Assembly (NCBI GenBank): GCA_029204225.1
Contig: CM055097.1
Location: 67,428,972 to 67,492,971, forward strand
DNA: 64,000 bases
Direction: 5' to 3'
From: Diphasiastrum complanatum
Lineage: Eukaryota > Streptophyta > Lycopodiopsida > Lycopodiales > Lycopodiaceae
Shown: piece after piece, positions 1 to 12,090 of the stretch
Numbering within the stretch: position 1 is the stretch's first letter
Layout of the letters: each line of letters starts with the position of its first letter
Program-made: the position numbers and the translations under genes
The notes under the pieces: generated by a model
Databases searched by the model: none
Told to the model about the DNA's origin: nothing
Seen by the model: only the letters and a program-made list of their open reading frames with translations

Positions 1-511
1 CGCAACTCATAACCATGGATGTTTGGCGCTTCTGATAAGTCCATTACTACAAAAGTACTGACGAACTGTACTCCTGCAATTTTGACAGGTATATCTTCAA
101 CCATTCCTCGTGGACGAACTGTTGTTTGATCAGCTAGCTTAATGGCAAAAGTCGCAGGCTTGATCTTGGTAAGGCCCCATTTTGCACATAGCTTTGTAAA
201 AATTGGGTTAACTCCTGAACCGCATCTATCACGGCTGCTTCCCTTAGGAAATTGTCTATGCTATATCGACAGAGTGATATTCTTTTGTTCACTTTTCCAA
301 GCGGCTCCGACATGGAGTAGTTCATTAGATTCTTCAAATCTAGCACAAAAAAGTGGCTCGTGATGGACTTCTGGTCTACTTGAGCTAACTTTTGCGCTAA
401 GACTTCTTTTGCTTTTGGTACCAACTTCAGAAACTCTCCCAAAGAAATTTTGACCTTGCTAGACAAAATATTCATGAGCAGTTCTGTTTGTGGCGCTTCC
501 GGTTCAGTCAT
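1..511 (-). pseudogene. gypsy A protease region (pol start), frameshifted
   Basis: An ORF opens with ATG at 511 (MTEPEAPQTELL) and runs through a linker predicted as helical into an aspartic protease. The catalytic loop near 221-232 should read D-x-G-S-G-V-N. The aspartate codon is followed by GCGGTTCAGG, which is one base short, so the GSGVNPIF stretch lies in another frame. Downstream residues (FAIKLADQTT, PVKIAGVQF, VMDLSEAPNIHGYEL) match the body of plant gypsy proteases and run off the window. Retroviral-type proteases of this family cleave the Gag-Pol polyprotein in the particle. The frameshift at the active site makes this copy non-functional. Confidence 0.75.
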
Positions 512-999
512 TTTGAAGGGTTCTTCATGAGATAAAACTGACCATTCATATCTTTACGTGAATTTCTTGGTGGCTGCAATGGTGAAGAACGTACTTCAGC
601 TGAAAATTGGGATAGACTCTAGATGTTGTTGGTATATCGTTCAATGGTATAGAATCAGCAGGACTGGATCCACGACTGGTTTTTTCTGCTTCTGTGCTCT
701 GGTGACCACCATCAAATGTACACTTGATTTATTCTAAGCTTCTAGTCTTTGCTTGATTGTTATCAAGTTTACAGGAGCTATAGCTGGTAGTGGCTTCGGT
801 CTTGCTGTCCCAGTCTTTATAGTAATGCCCATAACCACAGTCATGACAGAATGGTACAATTTTTTTTTATTTGGTCATTCTACAACTCTGTGATTTTCTC
901 CACATGCAAAGCATCCAAGCAGTGCTCTGGTCCAGTTTCTAGAGGCTTGTTGTTGCGTGACATCATAAATAGCATATTGCTCTAAAGATCCACCTTCTT

Positions 1000-2138
1000 G
1001 ATCAGTACCATACTTCTATTGCTCAACACTTATGTACTGTTCTGGTTCCATCAAATTGGCAAGAGGAGCGGAGTGCTTTGGTGGGGCAGGTAAGGCTAAA
1101 CATTCCGGGTATCCAAGAGCAGTCAAGGTCTGGCTGCTGGATTTTCTCCATATTGTGGTTCTCGATATCCTATTTGGGCATTCCGTTGCTGAATTATCCG
1201 AGGATTGAAGTTGCAAAAAGCAGTCTCATGATCACGTGAATTACACAAATGGCATACACTGATTTTCATTCATTTTTTCAATTGAGGACACTCATTCACT
1301 GTGTGATTTCCTGTACAAATAAAACACCAGACATTTTTCTTGGTAGGAAAAGTCTTCGCAAACTTCTCAGGTTCCTTGTTCGCTTTTCCATGGAAATCTT
1401 CCGATGCTTTGATCTTCTCATCAAATTGCGACTGCAACTTTTCCAACTATTTCTGCTGGTTCTTCTTGAGTTTCTCGAACTCATTGAGCATCATTTATGT
1501 AGTAGCATTAACATTTGTTGATGCAATAGTGGTGGATGTCATAGTAGTCTGTCCCCTACTGTATAAGGCAACATACTGATATTTGGCTCATCATTTGAAT
1601 CTTCATCCTCCTCCCGAATTGCATCGTCCATAGCATTTTGCAAGACTGCATACTCATTATGGCGTTTCAACTCACGTCTGATTCGTTTAGGCAAATCTGA
1701 CAAAAGCCACATAATCATGGCATTTTTGTTAATCAATTCAGGTTCGCACTCAGATCTGAGGCGTTTCACCCGTTCAATGTAATCTCGAACCATTTCTCGC
1801 TTTTCCATTTCAATTTTACTTAAAAGTAGGAAAGGGTCTTCCATAAACTTTCGTGGTTAGAATCGTGTGATAAGGACTCTTTTAACAACCTGTCAATCTG
1901 TACGCTCAGTTTCATCTTGATTATAATACCAATCTTGTGCTCTGCCTGTTAAGGCCATAGAAAACAGCTTAAGTTTATCTTGAGGAAAAATTTTGCCATA
2001 GACTTCATAGGATTCAGCATAGATTTGTAGAAATCTAACTGGATCTGTTAATCTATTGTATTTGGGTAGATCCAAACGAGGTGCTCTTCTAACAATAATA
2101 GGATTGACTTCCTAAGGAGCAGCTCCAGGGGCAGCCAT
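1000..2138 (-). pseudogene. gypsy A gag with two CCHC zinc knuckles
   Basis: The likely start is ATG at 2138 (MAAPGAAP, then an in-frame TAG). The capsid domain of the retrotransposon gag family follows: RLDLPKYN, FLQIYAESYEVYG and GRAQDWYYN at about 2075-1893, then MIMWLLSDLPKRIRREL at 1844-1539 after a frame break. Two nucleic-acid-binding zinc knuckles are readable: WCFICTGNHTVNEC at about 1330-1285 and CHLCNSRDHETAFC at 1252-1214, both with C-x2-C-x4-H-x4-C spacing. Gag forms the cytoplasmic particle that packages element RNA. At least one stop and two frameshifts are present, so no full protein can be made. Confidence 0.8.
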
Positions 2139-3343
2139 CTTAAAAATTCAAATCAAGCAGACAATGAGATTGGATCTAGATTTTTCAAAAAACTATCTCA
2201 AATCAGATCTGCTAGATCTATTCCATTTTTCAAGAATCTGATTCTATATTGTGAAAAAGATTTCGAAATTCAATCAATCGATAATTCTAAAAAATGAAAA
2301 ATAACTCATAATCCAAATCAGAATATATCAAATTTGACCCAAATTTTGACAGAGACTTGATCTGAAAAATCAGAACCTAAAAATAGATCTGGCGAAGGAT
2401 CCCTAGGCGAAGATTGGCTCGACGAAGGTTTAACAGTGCTATTTTGGAAAAAAAAAACTCTCTGATCAACTTTCTGAAAATTTCTATGGAAATAACCTTC
2501 GTCGAACTCTCAGATGCAAGATCTGAGACAAATAAAACTAGGGTAAACCTGATGAAGGTTTCTGACACAAGAAAATACAGTTTCTATAGTTTGGCAAGAG
2601 TAAAAATCAAAATTTTTTATGAATAGGACAAGAAGAATCTTCGTCGAACTCAAAAATAATATTTTATTACAAATAGAATATTTTGGAAACTCGACAAAGG
2701 TATTGGCAAAGCATCAAGAGTAATACTGGTATTTTTACAAAAAAGTGATTTTTATGGCAAAAATATGGCAATATGACAACTGATCTTCTGAAAATCCTTC
2801 TTTTTTTTATATTATTTTTTGCTGACCTGGTAGTAGATAGATTTGAATCACACCTATGCACAGTGAATCAGTCGAAGGTTTTTTTTTTTCTGTATTTTTA
2901 GGGGTTTGGTAATTTTATTAGTATTTTTTGACGATTTTTCTGATGTTTCTGGAAATCTGCTGGGAATTAGGCTTCGCACTTCAAACTGAAGGTTCTGTGA
3001 TCAAAACCAAAGGTGTCTGCAGCTCGGTGAAGGTTTTCTGAAAGAGGGCAAAAAGTTATCAGTTTCGATGTTGATTTTTGTCTCTTTTTGACCAAAATCT
3101 AATAGATTTGACCAAATTTTGTTGTTTTTTCTGATATCTCAGATCCAAATGGATCTTAAGATTGGTGATCTGAATAGGTTTACCACAATCAAATTAGATT
3201 TCAAACAAGAAAATCCTCTCAAATCAAGCAAAATAAATCCCAAGCTAATCCTAAATGCAGATCTAACACTATTCATGCATCAACAAGATGTCTGCAAGCT
3301 AACCATCCAACAAACATGCTGCAAACTGAAAAATTGGCGTAGC
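2139..3343 (-). other. Untranslated leader of gypsy A with repeated CGAAGGTT boxes
   Basis: This stretch between primer site and gag is AT-rich and has no credible ORF. It carries a recurring box related to CGAAGGTT or its complement, often extended to TCGACGAAGGTTT or AACCTTCGTCGAACTC, about ten times between 2394 and 3035. The same box family recurs at 22741-22925 in the plus-strand gypsy element. Confidence 0.6.
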
Positions 3344-3361
3344 TCCCTGGCAACGGCGCCA
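3344..3361 (-). promoter_or_regulatory. Primer binding site, tRNA-Asp
   Basis: On the minus strand the sequence just inside the LTR is TGGCGCCGTTGCCAGGGA. The complement of the 3' end of plant tRNA-Asp(GTC) plus CCA is TGGCGCCGTTGCCGGGGA, so 17 of 18 positions match. It lies four bases inside the LTR end, the usual place for minus-strand DNA priming. Confidence 0.85.
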
Positions 3362-3365
3362 AAAT

Positions 3366-4130
3366 TGTAGTGGGTTTCTGTCCTTGCCTAACCTGTATCC
3401 AAGATCTAGTCAATCTAGCATCAAAGAGATGAAGTTAGTTGTCACGCGTAGGTTCGTTCCCATGAGAGCGATAGTTTAATTCAGATTTCAGCATGAATGG
3501 AAGATCCACATCTAACTTTAACATCCATTAACCCTAAACATTAACACTACATCCATTAACACTACGATCCATTAACACTACGCATCCACAATAAAGATAG
3601 CTTACCCTTTCTCTCTCTCCCTTTCTCTCTCATAAAAAGTATAATAACATACAATCCCAATAACAATCAAATCCAACAATTAGCAAAAACCAAAGAAAGC
3701 ATGAGAGATGGAGGAAAAGTGATAGAGAACAAGGACATTCATCAATCCATTTTTGAAGAGAACCAATCTGCTTTATTGAAATGAGGAAATGAACATGTGT
3801 AGGAACTCGAGTTGGTCCCTTTTTATAGTAGAGAGAAGGACCCTGGCCTCTGAATCCTATTGGTCCATTTCTGCCTCCCTAATTATTCAAATTTAAATTA
3901 AGAGTGGAAACCATCCAAATTGGAGGGAAACCCAACTTTATTCATTAACTTGACATTTAGGCCCTGCGACATTAAAAGTCCCACAAAAAGACCTAAAGTC
4001 CTTATATTGACTTTCTAATTAATCAAATAACTATGCGTCATCGGGTTGTTCTTACACACGCAGCGTGCCAAATCCCTCTCACTTACTAACTAGGGTTAGG
4101 GTGGCCTTGGGATTCGCAAACCCTCCAACA
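3366..4130 (-). repeat. 5' LTR of gypsy A (765 bp)
   Basis: On the minus strand it begins TGTTGGAGGGTTTG and ends AACCCACTACA, giving TG...CA termini. Nearly the same sequence occurs at 25150-25911 and 47820-48568. It contains a TATA-like CTATAAAAAGG (minus), CT-rich DNA near 3606-3632 and short tandem units of the type ATTAACACTAC(G)ATCC near 3540-3590. This copy has one more unit than the 47.8-kb copy. The outer flank is TAAGA (plus), or TCTTA in element orientation. Confidence 0.9.
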
Positions 4131-5359
<1,229 letters not shown>

Positions 5360-5830
5360 GTCCATCAGCGATGGACTAGCCAAGCGCATTTTTATAGAGT
5401 ATAATGGATCCATCTGCCTACAAGCCAGCGATGGACTACAACTTACCTTCTATTCTCCAAAAGAGATACCTCTGTAGTAGCGATAAGCTACTGGCTGTTC
5501 GCTATCTTCTAAATGAAGTAGCAGTGTATTACATATGTTGCTTATTGATAGAGATAGACTGCAGACAACGGTTTATCAGGTCTACTTCTCATACAAGCTT
5601 TTAGCAAAAAAGTGAACCTCTTGTCCAGCGATGGACAACAGGTCTTCCTCTTCATGATAGAAGGACCAAATGTTGTGCATATCATTCGTTGCTCCACCGA
5701 TGGACAACAGAGGATTCAAAAATGTGTTAAATCAATCGTTGCTCCAGCGATGGACAACATGTTCTCTTCTCCACAAGAGAAGATTCTTTAATATGTTAGA
5801 ACAATCGTTGCTCCAGCGATGGAGTATATG
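5360..5830. repeat. Cluster of CAGCGATGGAC boxes
   Basis: The motif CAGCGATGGAC or a one-base variant occurs at about 5366, 5424, 5624, 5693, 5745 and 5813. In the last three it is part of a longer unit, TCGTTGCTCCAGCGATGG, spaced about 50 and 70 bp apart. I do not recognise the repeat. It could be the decayed control region of a transposon. Confidence 0.55.
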
Positions 5831-7526
5831 CAAATTTCTTTCATGAAAAGCTTTTCATAAGGTTGCTCACTATTGCAACAACAATTGGTTTGGTTGTTTC
5901 AATGCTCATAGTCCAGCTACAGATGGTCTACATATATGCTCTCTAAAGTCGCTCCTTCTACTATCTAAAGATGGATAGAAGGAAGTAAGATTGGACTACT
6001 CTTAAGAAATGATCTAAGTGCTCTGTTCTTATTGTATATTGGATGTTCTACTACTTTTTGTGAGTCTTATTCTAATAAACTAAAGAACTATTGATGCATG
6101 TCTAATTGTAGCAGCATCTGTAACTACAAACTCTTTTATGACACTCCGGTTCTTACTCGAACCAAGCGTTATCGCATTTGGAACACAAGTACGCTTTTTA
6201 CTGATATTCTCCGAAACAGAAAGTACACTCCACTTATATGTCTTTTCAATTCTGAAAATGTAACTAAGTAACCACATTTGTTGTTACTTTGCTGAAAAGA
6301 TAGTACTCTCATGGAAAAACAACTATGGTAGCATCTCAAGAAGTTTTGTCTGCAAATATTCAGGTTTGAAACTTCAGTATCAATTTAGATGCAAATACTA
6401 CGTCACACGAACGGCGGTGTTTTTTTTTTTTTTTTAAATTCCTGTTTACCTTTCTTCAAAATGCTTCTCCCTTTCTACAAAAAGAAACGACTTTTGTCAA
6501 AAAACACTATTGTTAAATAACTTTCAGTGAAACCTCAGTCAGTAAACTGTACGGTAAGGGCTCCAATTAAACGGTCTTAGACAACATGGATATGCGTAAG
6601 GCACGTTGTCTCTATGAGAGGGTTAGAATGGCACAGATCTGCCCTAATACCTGGTAAAGAAATTGGAAACCACTTACCCAATCTATCTATCCAAAATAGT
6701 GTCCATATACCATGGTCGTTATATGATTCCGATGTAACGATCATGGCATTGCCTTACCTTACCCGTCAAGTGTCAGTCTAGACCTTTGGTGAGATACAAC
6801 TGGAAAGCATGGATATGGTTAGGAGTATGGACAGTAGTGCTTAACATACCTCACTCTGTAAGGGTCACTTGGGTTAGTATAGCATGGATTTGCTTTGATA
6901 CCAGCATACGTGTCCACACTAGGTCTTTTGGCTAAGTTAAACTTTAAACGATTACAACTTTTTTATACCCTTATATGCATAAAACGAACTGATATGGACC
7001 AATTGCCCGTAAGCTGATCAGTATGGCACTCGCCCTGATATGGTGATATAACGGCTTGGCCTATCGCTAAAACATTGTGTGTTTGGGAAGACTGGACTAT
7101 ATTTTAAAATGTTATTCAAAGCTGTTAAGTAGTATACCTTCTTTTGGACATGAATAACAACTGTCATTCAGCTATGTGACACCTGTCTTTCTCACAAAAC
7201 TAACTTGAGCGGTTTTGTTTTGTGGGATGGTGGTAGGTATCAGCTGGACGTCTTGAAAGTGGTTATGCTTTATAATGCTTTCTAGTATGTATTTTACTTT
7301 TCAGCTATATTTTACCTTGTCGGATTGTGAATAAAGGCTTCAAAGAGCTTCAATCTTGCTTTGTCAAGAGGAAATAAGTGCAGTCTTGTATCTCTCTCTC
7401 TTGCATCCTGGTAGTGTAACTCCGACTATTCCTTGGTTGGGATAGTACTGAAGCTCTTATCTTGTATCGGATTTATAAGCTAACAAAGGTCTGTTTGCAT
7501 GATTTAGTCCACATGATGGTTTCAAG
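5831..7526. other. No recognisable gene; poly-T tract
   Basis: About 1.7 kb with no ORF that resembles a known family. It holds a poly-T tract near 6420-6436 and several loosely related CATGGATATG and CCATATACCATGG words between 6580 and 6900. AT-rich DNA just before the next ORF includes a GAATAAAGG word near 7330. It may be non-coding flank of the copia remnant downstream, but I cannot show that. Confidence 0.4.
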
Positions 7527-8162
7527 ATGCTGTTGCTTTGGGTTATGGGGAGCCCCTTCCTCCGCCTAATTGTTAAGACTTTGATTTGCTATATGAAAAA
7601 GGCCGTTGAAATCCATAATTTTATCATTGATATTGATAGGGCCACCTATTCTTCTGTCGGACCTAAGGATAAGATTCTATGTCTTATTGATTTACTTGAG
7701 ACTATTGACTGGGTTAAGATTTCTCTTGAGTTTGTTAAGAAGAAAGATACTTTGAGTCTAGTGAAAAATCTTTATAGTCGCGTCAATGATTTGGTCGAAA
7801 GATTTGAAGAAGAAGAAAAGTTCTACAATTTAAACATTAGAAAAGTGTTCATGTGCCTGGAAAATGAAAATGGTATCACCCCTGCTGTTTTTCCCCCTTC
7901 TATATCTGATGCAGCTCTTTCACCACATCCTCTTGTCTTTACTGATGACCTTGGCGAGGATGGTGCCTCTCAACTAAAGATCATTTCCCAGGACATTTGC
8001 GACATTGGTGACCTTTCGTCATATGATTTTTGCCAATCTAAAAGCTATCAGGTTCCTTTTGTCCCCAGTAGAATTATTAAATACAAATCTACTCTTACGT
8101 CTTACAAACTTTGGAGTCTTCCATCTATCAACTTTCTTGTACCCATCCCTATCGATCTTTGA
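7527..8162 (+). CDS. Unknown 211-codon ORF
   Basis: An open frame from ATG to TGA with no in-frame stop; a second ATG occurs at about 7593. The N-terminal third is hydrophobic (LLLWVMGSPFLRLIVK), the middle is charged and probably helical (VNDLVERFEEEEKFYNLN), and the C-terminal third is rich in Ser, Pro and acidic residues. I recognise no domain. It ends three bases before degenerate copia integrase sequence, so it may be element-borne, or a host fragment beside it. It is the longest open frame in this part of the window. Real coding status is unproven. Confidence 0.35.
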   Translation: MLLLWVMGSPFLRLIVKTLICYMKKAVEIHNFIIDIDRATYSSVGPKDKILCLIDLLETIDWVKISLEFVKKKDTLSLVKNLYSRVNDLVERFEEEEKFYNLNIRKVFMCLENENGITPAVFPPSISDAALSPHPLVFTDDLGEDGASQLKIISQDICDIGDLSSYDFCQSKSYQVPFVPSRIIKYKSTLTSYKLWSLPSINFLVPIPIDL

Positions 8163-8164
8163 AT

Positions 8165-8870
8165 TATGATGACTCATCTGACAGAAAAAGAGAATACTTA
8201 GAAAGAACTGCTCTATAATTTTTCAAGCATATATCAGAGGCATTCAACCTATTTAGAGTTTTCAGGGAGTCATCTGAGAAGAAAATTGGCAAAATGATCA
8301 AAACACTGAGGTTTGACAATGGTGGAGTAAATCTTGACCCAATCAAAGGACTATTGCCTTTTCCAAGGCATTAGGAAACAATTTACAACTCTGCATTCAC
8401 CTCAGTCCAACAAATTTGCTTAGAGGAAGAATCTAGTTTTAGTTGAATCGGCTAAGTGCATGCTTGCTCATGCATCACTGCCTAAATGTTTCTGGAATAA
8501 AGCTATATCCATTGTAGCCTACCTTCAGAACATACATTCGACTATTGGCCTCTCAAGTAAAACACCTTACGAACCTTAGAGAGTTTGGATGTACTACCTA
8601 CGCGCAGATCTTGAAAGAGACTAGTCCTGAGTTGGAATCTCATAGCATTAAGGCCATCATTCATTGGTTATGCTTCTTCTGATAGAAACTACAAGTTGTG
8701 AGATCATGACACCTCAAAGATTTTTTTCAACATATATGTCAATTTTATTGAGGATCAATTCATCAACCTAAAAGACAAGAGCATAATTTTAGATGAATCA
8801 TTGATTACTTCTGCCATTATGACAATTCCAACATCGGGTTTGAAAATGCCTATAGACGAATAACTTACAA
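8165..8870 (+). pseudogene. copia integrase remnant
   Basis: Across frames one can read KKIGKMIKTLRFDNGG (second catalytic Asp region of copia integrases), LHSPQSNKFA and then LVESAKCMLAHASLPK, CFWNKAI, VAYLQNIHSTIGL and SSKTPYE, followed by ELESHSIKAI and YASSDRNYKLWDHDT. This is the conserved order of the integrase core C-terminal half and the following linker. Several stops and shifts are present. RT is missing: the next copia homology (9121) is already RNase H. Confidence 0.7.
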
Positions 8871-9120
8871 ATTGCAAATTAGAAGAAGACGTTGCTACTT
8901 TACAGCAACAGAGCCAAGGATTGGACAATCATCCCACAGGAGAATACACCTCTCCAATCACTCTTTACTATCTCGAAATATAGATCCAAAGAGATAGAGA
9001 GCAAATGCCGATTTTTATCACTCAAAAGAGAAAGATTCATTATACATTCATCGTTTTTAATCTGACGAATTATTAGGTAACTCACTCACCAACAAGGGGC
9101 CAGGTTCCGTAAGCCAATTC

Positions 9121-9435
9121 ATGGCAAATTTTGGTGATACACATTGGAAGACACTTAAGAGCCATGAAATACATTTGAGCTATGGTGGACCAATGATCAA
9201 TCATGGAGCGGTCTACAATGACAAGCCCCACATTCATGGTGGACATCAAGATGCAAGTTGGGCAGGAGATGTAGATATTTGTAAATCCGGATTTGGATTT
9301 ACATTATTCCTAAATGGCGGTCTAAAGCAATTCAGGGTAGTAGAAGATTTTATGAAGGAGCTAAGCACAGATGCAAATAAGAGATTTTATGCATCACTAA
9401 ATTTGAAGGTCAAGGCATTCATAAATCCAGATTAA
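9121..9435 (+). pseudogene. copia RNase H C-terminus, open but truncated
   Basis: A 104-codon open frame contains DASWAGDVDICKSGFGFTLF, which matches the DADWAGD...RRSTSGY block of copia RNase H, then ELSTDANKRFYASLNLK, which matches the C-terminal tail of copia polyproteins. Residues between the two blocks, including later RNase H catalytic residues, are deleted. The frame stops next to a purine-rich tract (AAGGGGCGG) and an LTR-like TGTTGGAT start, as expected for the 3' end of a copia internal region. Confidence 0.65.
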
Positions 9436-9442
9436 GGGGCGG

Positions 9443-9940
9443 TGTTGGATTTTTTCCTTCTCTCCAAAAAATCCAATGAGTTAATCTAATTCCATTCATG
9501 CAATCAAAGTGCAAGCTTATGAAGTAAAGCCTTCGAACTTCGTCAAAGATAGTCGTTGCCCGTAAGTTAGACGTAAGGAATCCGTAAGGCTTGCTCTTGC
9601 GAGGCATAATGGTCACTGCCTATAAAGAACCCACACAACACTCGTAAAGAGCTCGTAAGGAACTCGTAAGTAGTTCTTAAGGAAACCTGTTATGAAGGCC
9701 TTACAATTATTGTTTGTAACAAGCCTGTAAAGGAACCTATTACGAGTCACTTCAACTGCTGCTCATAAGGAGCATGCAAGGAGACTTTTTATAAAGGCAC
9801 TATGACAACTGCCCATAACCAGCACATAACGAATCCCTCTATGAACATATGACCTACCGGCAACCACCAAAAGATAGATCCTACAGACAACTTGGAACAC
9901 GTTGACAAACAAATGCAACAAGGCTTACAACAGGCATTAG
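9443..9940 (+). repeat. Putative 3' LTR of the copia remnant
   Basis: It begins TGTTGGATTTTTTCC immediately after the purine tract that follows the RNase H tail. The right end is not fixed because I found no second copy; CA dinucleotides near 9933 are candidates. It contains many GTAAGG/TCGTAAG words between 9560 and 9690, such as CTCGTAAGGAACTCGTAAG. Confidence 0.45.
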
Positions 9941-10729
9941 AAACTAATCCATTCTTTTAATGATTTTGTATAATAAAATTTTTGTCTATAAACGACACAT
10001 GATGCCAATAATTCCATGAAGTAGATGATGCAACAGAAATGCAATTTTTGATTTAGCGCACTTCAATGCAACACATCTGGGCACGTAGTAATTACTATTA
10101 TTGTCTGGTGCTCATCATCATCATTTTCATAGCTGATTTGTACATGTTACTTTCTGGATTCAATCTAATGTTTATTACGTTCTGAACAATGTCAATGTGC
10201 ATGAATGCTTGTCTGATTCTTCTTTAAACCTATTGTTGCTCTTGTATTGATTTGTCTGTGAACTATCTATTATTTCCACTTCCGCACATTCAATCAATTT
10301 GTGAATGCCTATGTAATCAACTGAATTGATCCTCACGATTTCAAAGTGTGGATGAAGTAGAGTTCGAAGTAATTGTGAGCTCATATCTGATAGGCATAAT
10401 GCATTGCACTAAGGATACAAATCTCTTTGTTTTCCCAACATGCTCGATGCTCACATCTCTCTGTTTTAAAAGTCATGCCGCCTAGATCTCTCAAAGTTCA
10501 TACTAGAAAACATGTACATTGACCTTTATTCATATTGGCCTTTTGTAGGTACTTCGTCAGTAGGTTGAGTTGTGAGTTATTGTAGTATGTCGACGAAGAG
10601 GGAAGATATAGTTTCATGCATGTATCTATAAGCCCCCCTGGTCATAAGTTTTAGCATAGTGCCACATGTGATCAGAACAAAACCATGAGGAAAGGAAAAA
10701 CAGAGTATCTATCACATTGTTTTGTTATC
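9941..10729. other. Unclassified AT-rich DNA
   Basis: I see nothing I can support. A 69-codon minus ORF at 10175-10384 has no family resemblance that I recognise. Confidence 0.4.
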
Positions 10730-11629
10730 ATTTATTTGCAAAAAGTAAATGCCTCTTACATTACTTATTCTTTTGTAGCTTCTATAGTGAACTGACCAGT
10801 GAATGCAGCATGCCGATGCTTTGAACCCAAGTTGGGTGTCATAATAATTACAATATTTGAGAAGCTCACAATTCGTTTGTGAGCATTAGTAAGTCTACCT
10901 TTGTGAAGGAGTTGCAAGAGAATATTCAACACTGCATGGTGCTTTCTCAATTTCATAAAAAAAAACTACATTGTAAGGCCATCTTCTAACAACTTCAGTG
11001 AGTTGTCCTCCATAATCATATCCAACATACCTATGGTGAAAGCAACCAAAAAACCATCTAAATCTCAAATTCAGACTGCATGACTATCTACATTTACTTC
11101 TAGAAACACATTATTTTAAGTTGTTGCGAAGGTATTCAAGGAGAATAAGATGAGTTGCTCTGTAAGAGATAAGTAATTTAGATAGAACCCAAATTGATTG
11201 TTTGTGAATGTATTCTCAAGCTAGAATGGACATTAGTACTAGTTGAAAATTTTCTTTCATATCTATAGATGTGGCTACTAACAAGGTCTTAGATAAATGA
11301 AGACTTACCTTGGTGGGGCACCAATAAGCCTTGCTATAAATTGTTGCTCGATTTTTGACATGTCAATTCTCACAAGTTGATTGTCATTATCAAATAGATA
11401 AAACCTTCAATAGCTCGGTGTTTCCAACACCTGTTTGTCCCAAAACGAGGAAGGATCCAATAGGTTGTTGTGGATACACGGAAACAAAGTAGAGCATTTG
11501 CTACTCTGCTTGCACAACTTTCTCTTGGCCTACAACTCGTTCGTGGAGTCAATTTGCCAAATTGGTTAATTTTTCCTTCTCATCCTACCCCAACCTTGTC
11601 TGATAAATTCCCATCCATCTACTTATCAC
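10730..11629 (-). pseudogene. ClpB1 (HSP101) pseudogene: HSP101/ClpB1 disaggregase fragment, intron retained
   Basis: This is part of the second AAA+ domain of a plant cytosolic ClpB. HSP101 is a hexameric ATPase that pulls aggregated proteins apart after heat stress. The exon at 11629-11309 shows WMGIYQTRLG, LHERVVGQEKVVQA, an intact Walker A (GQTGVGKTE) and VRIDMS...ARLIGAPP. A consensus donor (GTAAGT at 11308) and acceptor (TAG ending at 11031) bound a 278-bp intron. The next exon has [46 protein letters not shown] and VIIMTPNLGS, and its decayed end (EATKE, stop) continues weakly to about 10730. Stops, frameshifts and a Walker B change make it a pseudogene. The intron means it is a genomic copy, not a processed retrocopy. 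An upstream acceptor (CTAATAG) sits at 11630. Confidence 0.85.
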
Positions 11630-12090
11630 CTATTAGAAAAACAATCAAACACTGCATATATTAGGCCAACAAAAAGGGGAGTAACAAAAATAGGGATAGA
11701 GATGAGCATTGACCATGGAAGCATTTGCTCCACCGCATGTGCATAACAATACGATATTTTGAGATCTCAGATGCAAAATTTGTAAACAAAGAATTCCTTG
11801 AATATTTCTACTTACCAACTTGCAATAAGAGATGGGTTACAGGCAATTGAAGCGTTGCTTTTCTTTTCTACATGTACATATGTTGCTCGAATTAAACATG
11901 GTCTACTTATTTCCATTAATGCAAGTTCACTTATATGTTGGGTAAGTGAGCCCTTCATTAAGGTCCAAGCCTCAAAAGTTGAGACCGCCTTCACAATTTA
12001 TCTTTTAAGAGTGACTTTGTTTCAAACTCCATTAACCAACCTCAACACATAGTATTGCCTTTGCAAGGCAAGGCCTAAAAGATGTTGGAG
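11630..12090. other. Probable upstream intron of the HSP101 fragment
   Basis: On the minus strand TTTTTCTAATAG precedes the HSP101 exon and a donor-like GTTG/GTAAGTAG lies near 11815. The segment between may be an intron. I could not align 11815-12050 convincingly to the ClpB middle domain, so no exon is called. Confidence 0.35.

Larger units (their letters stand above)
1..4130 (-). mobile_element. Ty3/gypsy element A, 5' half, runs off the left edge
   Basis: Read leftward, the element has an LTR (4130-3366), a tRNA-Asp primer site, a 1.2-kb leader, gag and protease. RT, RNase H and integrase would lie before base 1. The tRNA-Asp primer and the absence of chromodomain sequence in related copies suggest a non-chromovirus (Tat/Athila-like) lineage; that placement is inference. 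Related LTRs occur at 25150-25911 and 47820-48568. The gag and protease frames are broken, so this copy is dead. Its outer edge abuts a copia remnant at 4131. Confidence 0.85.

Noticed and set aside
6900-7530. Endogenous pararetrovirus leader
   Set aside because: A polyadenylation-like word and AT-rich leader before an ORF raised the idea, but I saw no tRNA-Met primer site or recognisable coat, movement or RT domain.
11812-12052. Upstream HSP101 exon
   Set aside because: A donor-like site is present, but I could not align the text to the ClpB middle domain in any frame.
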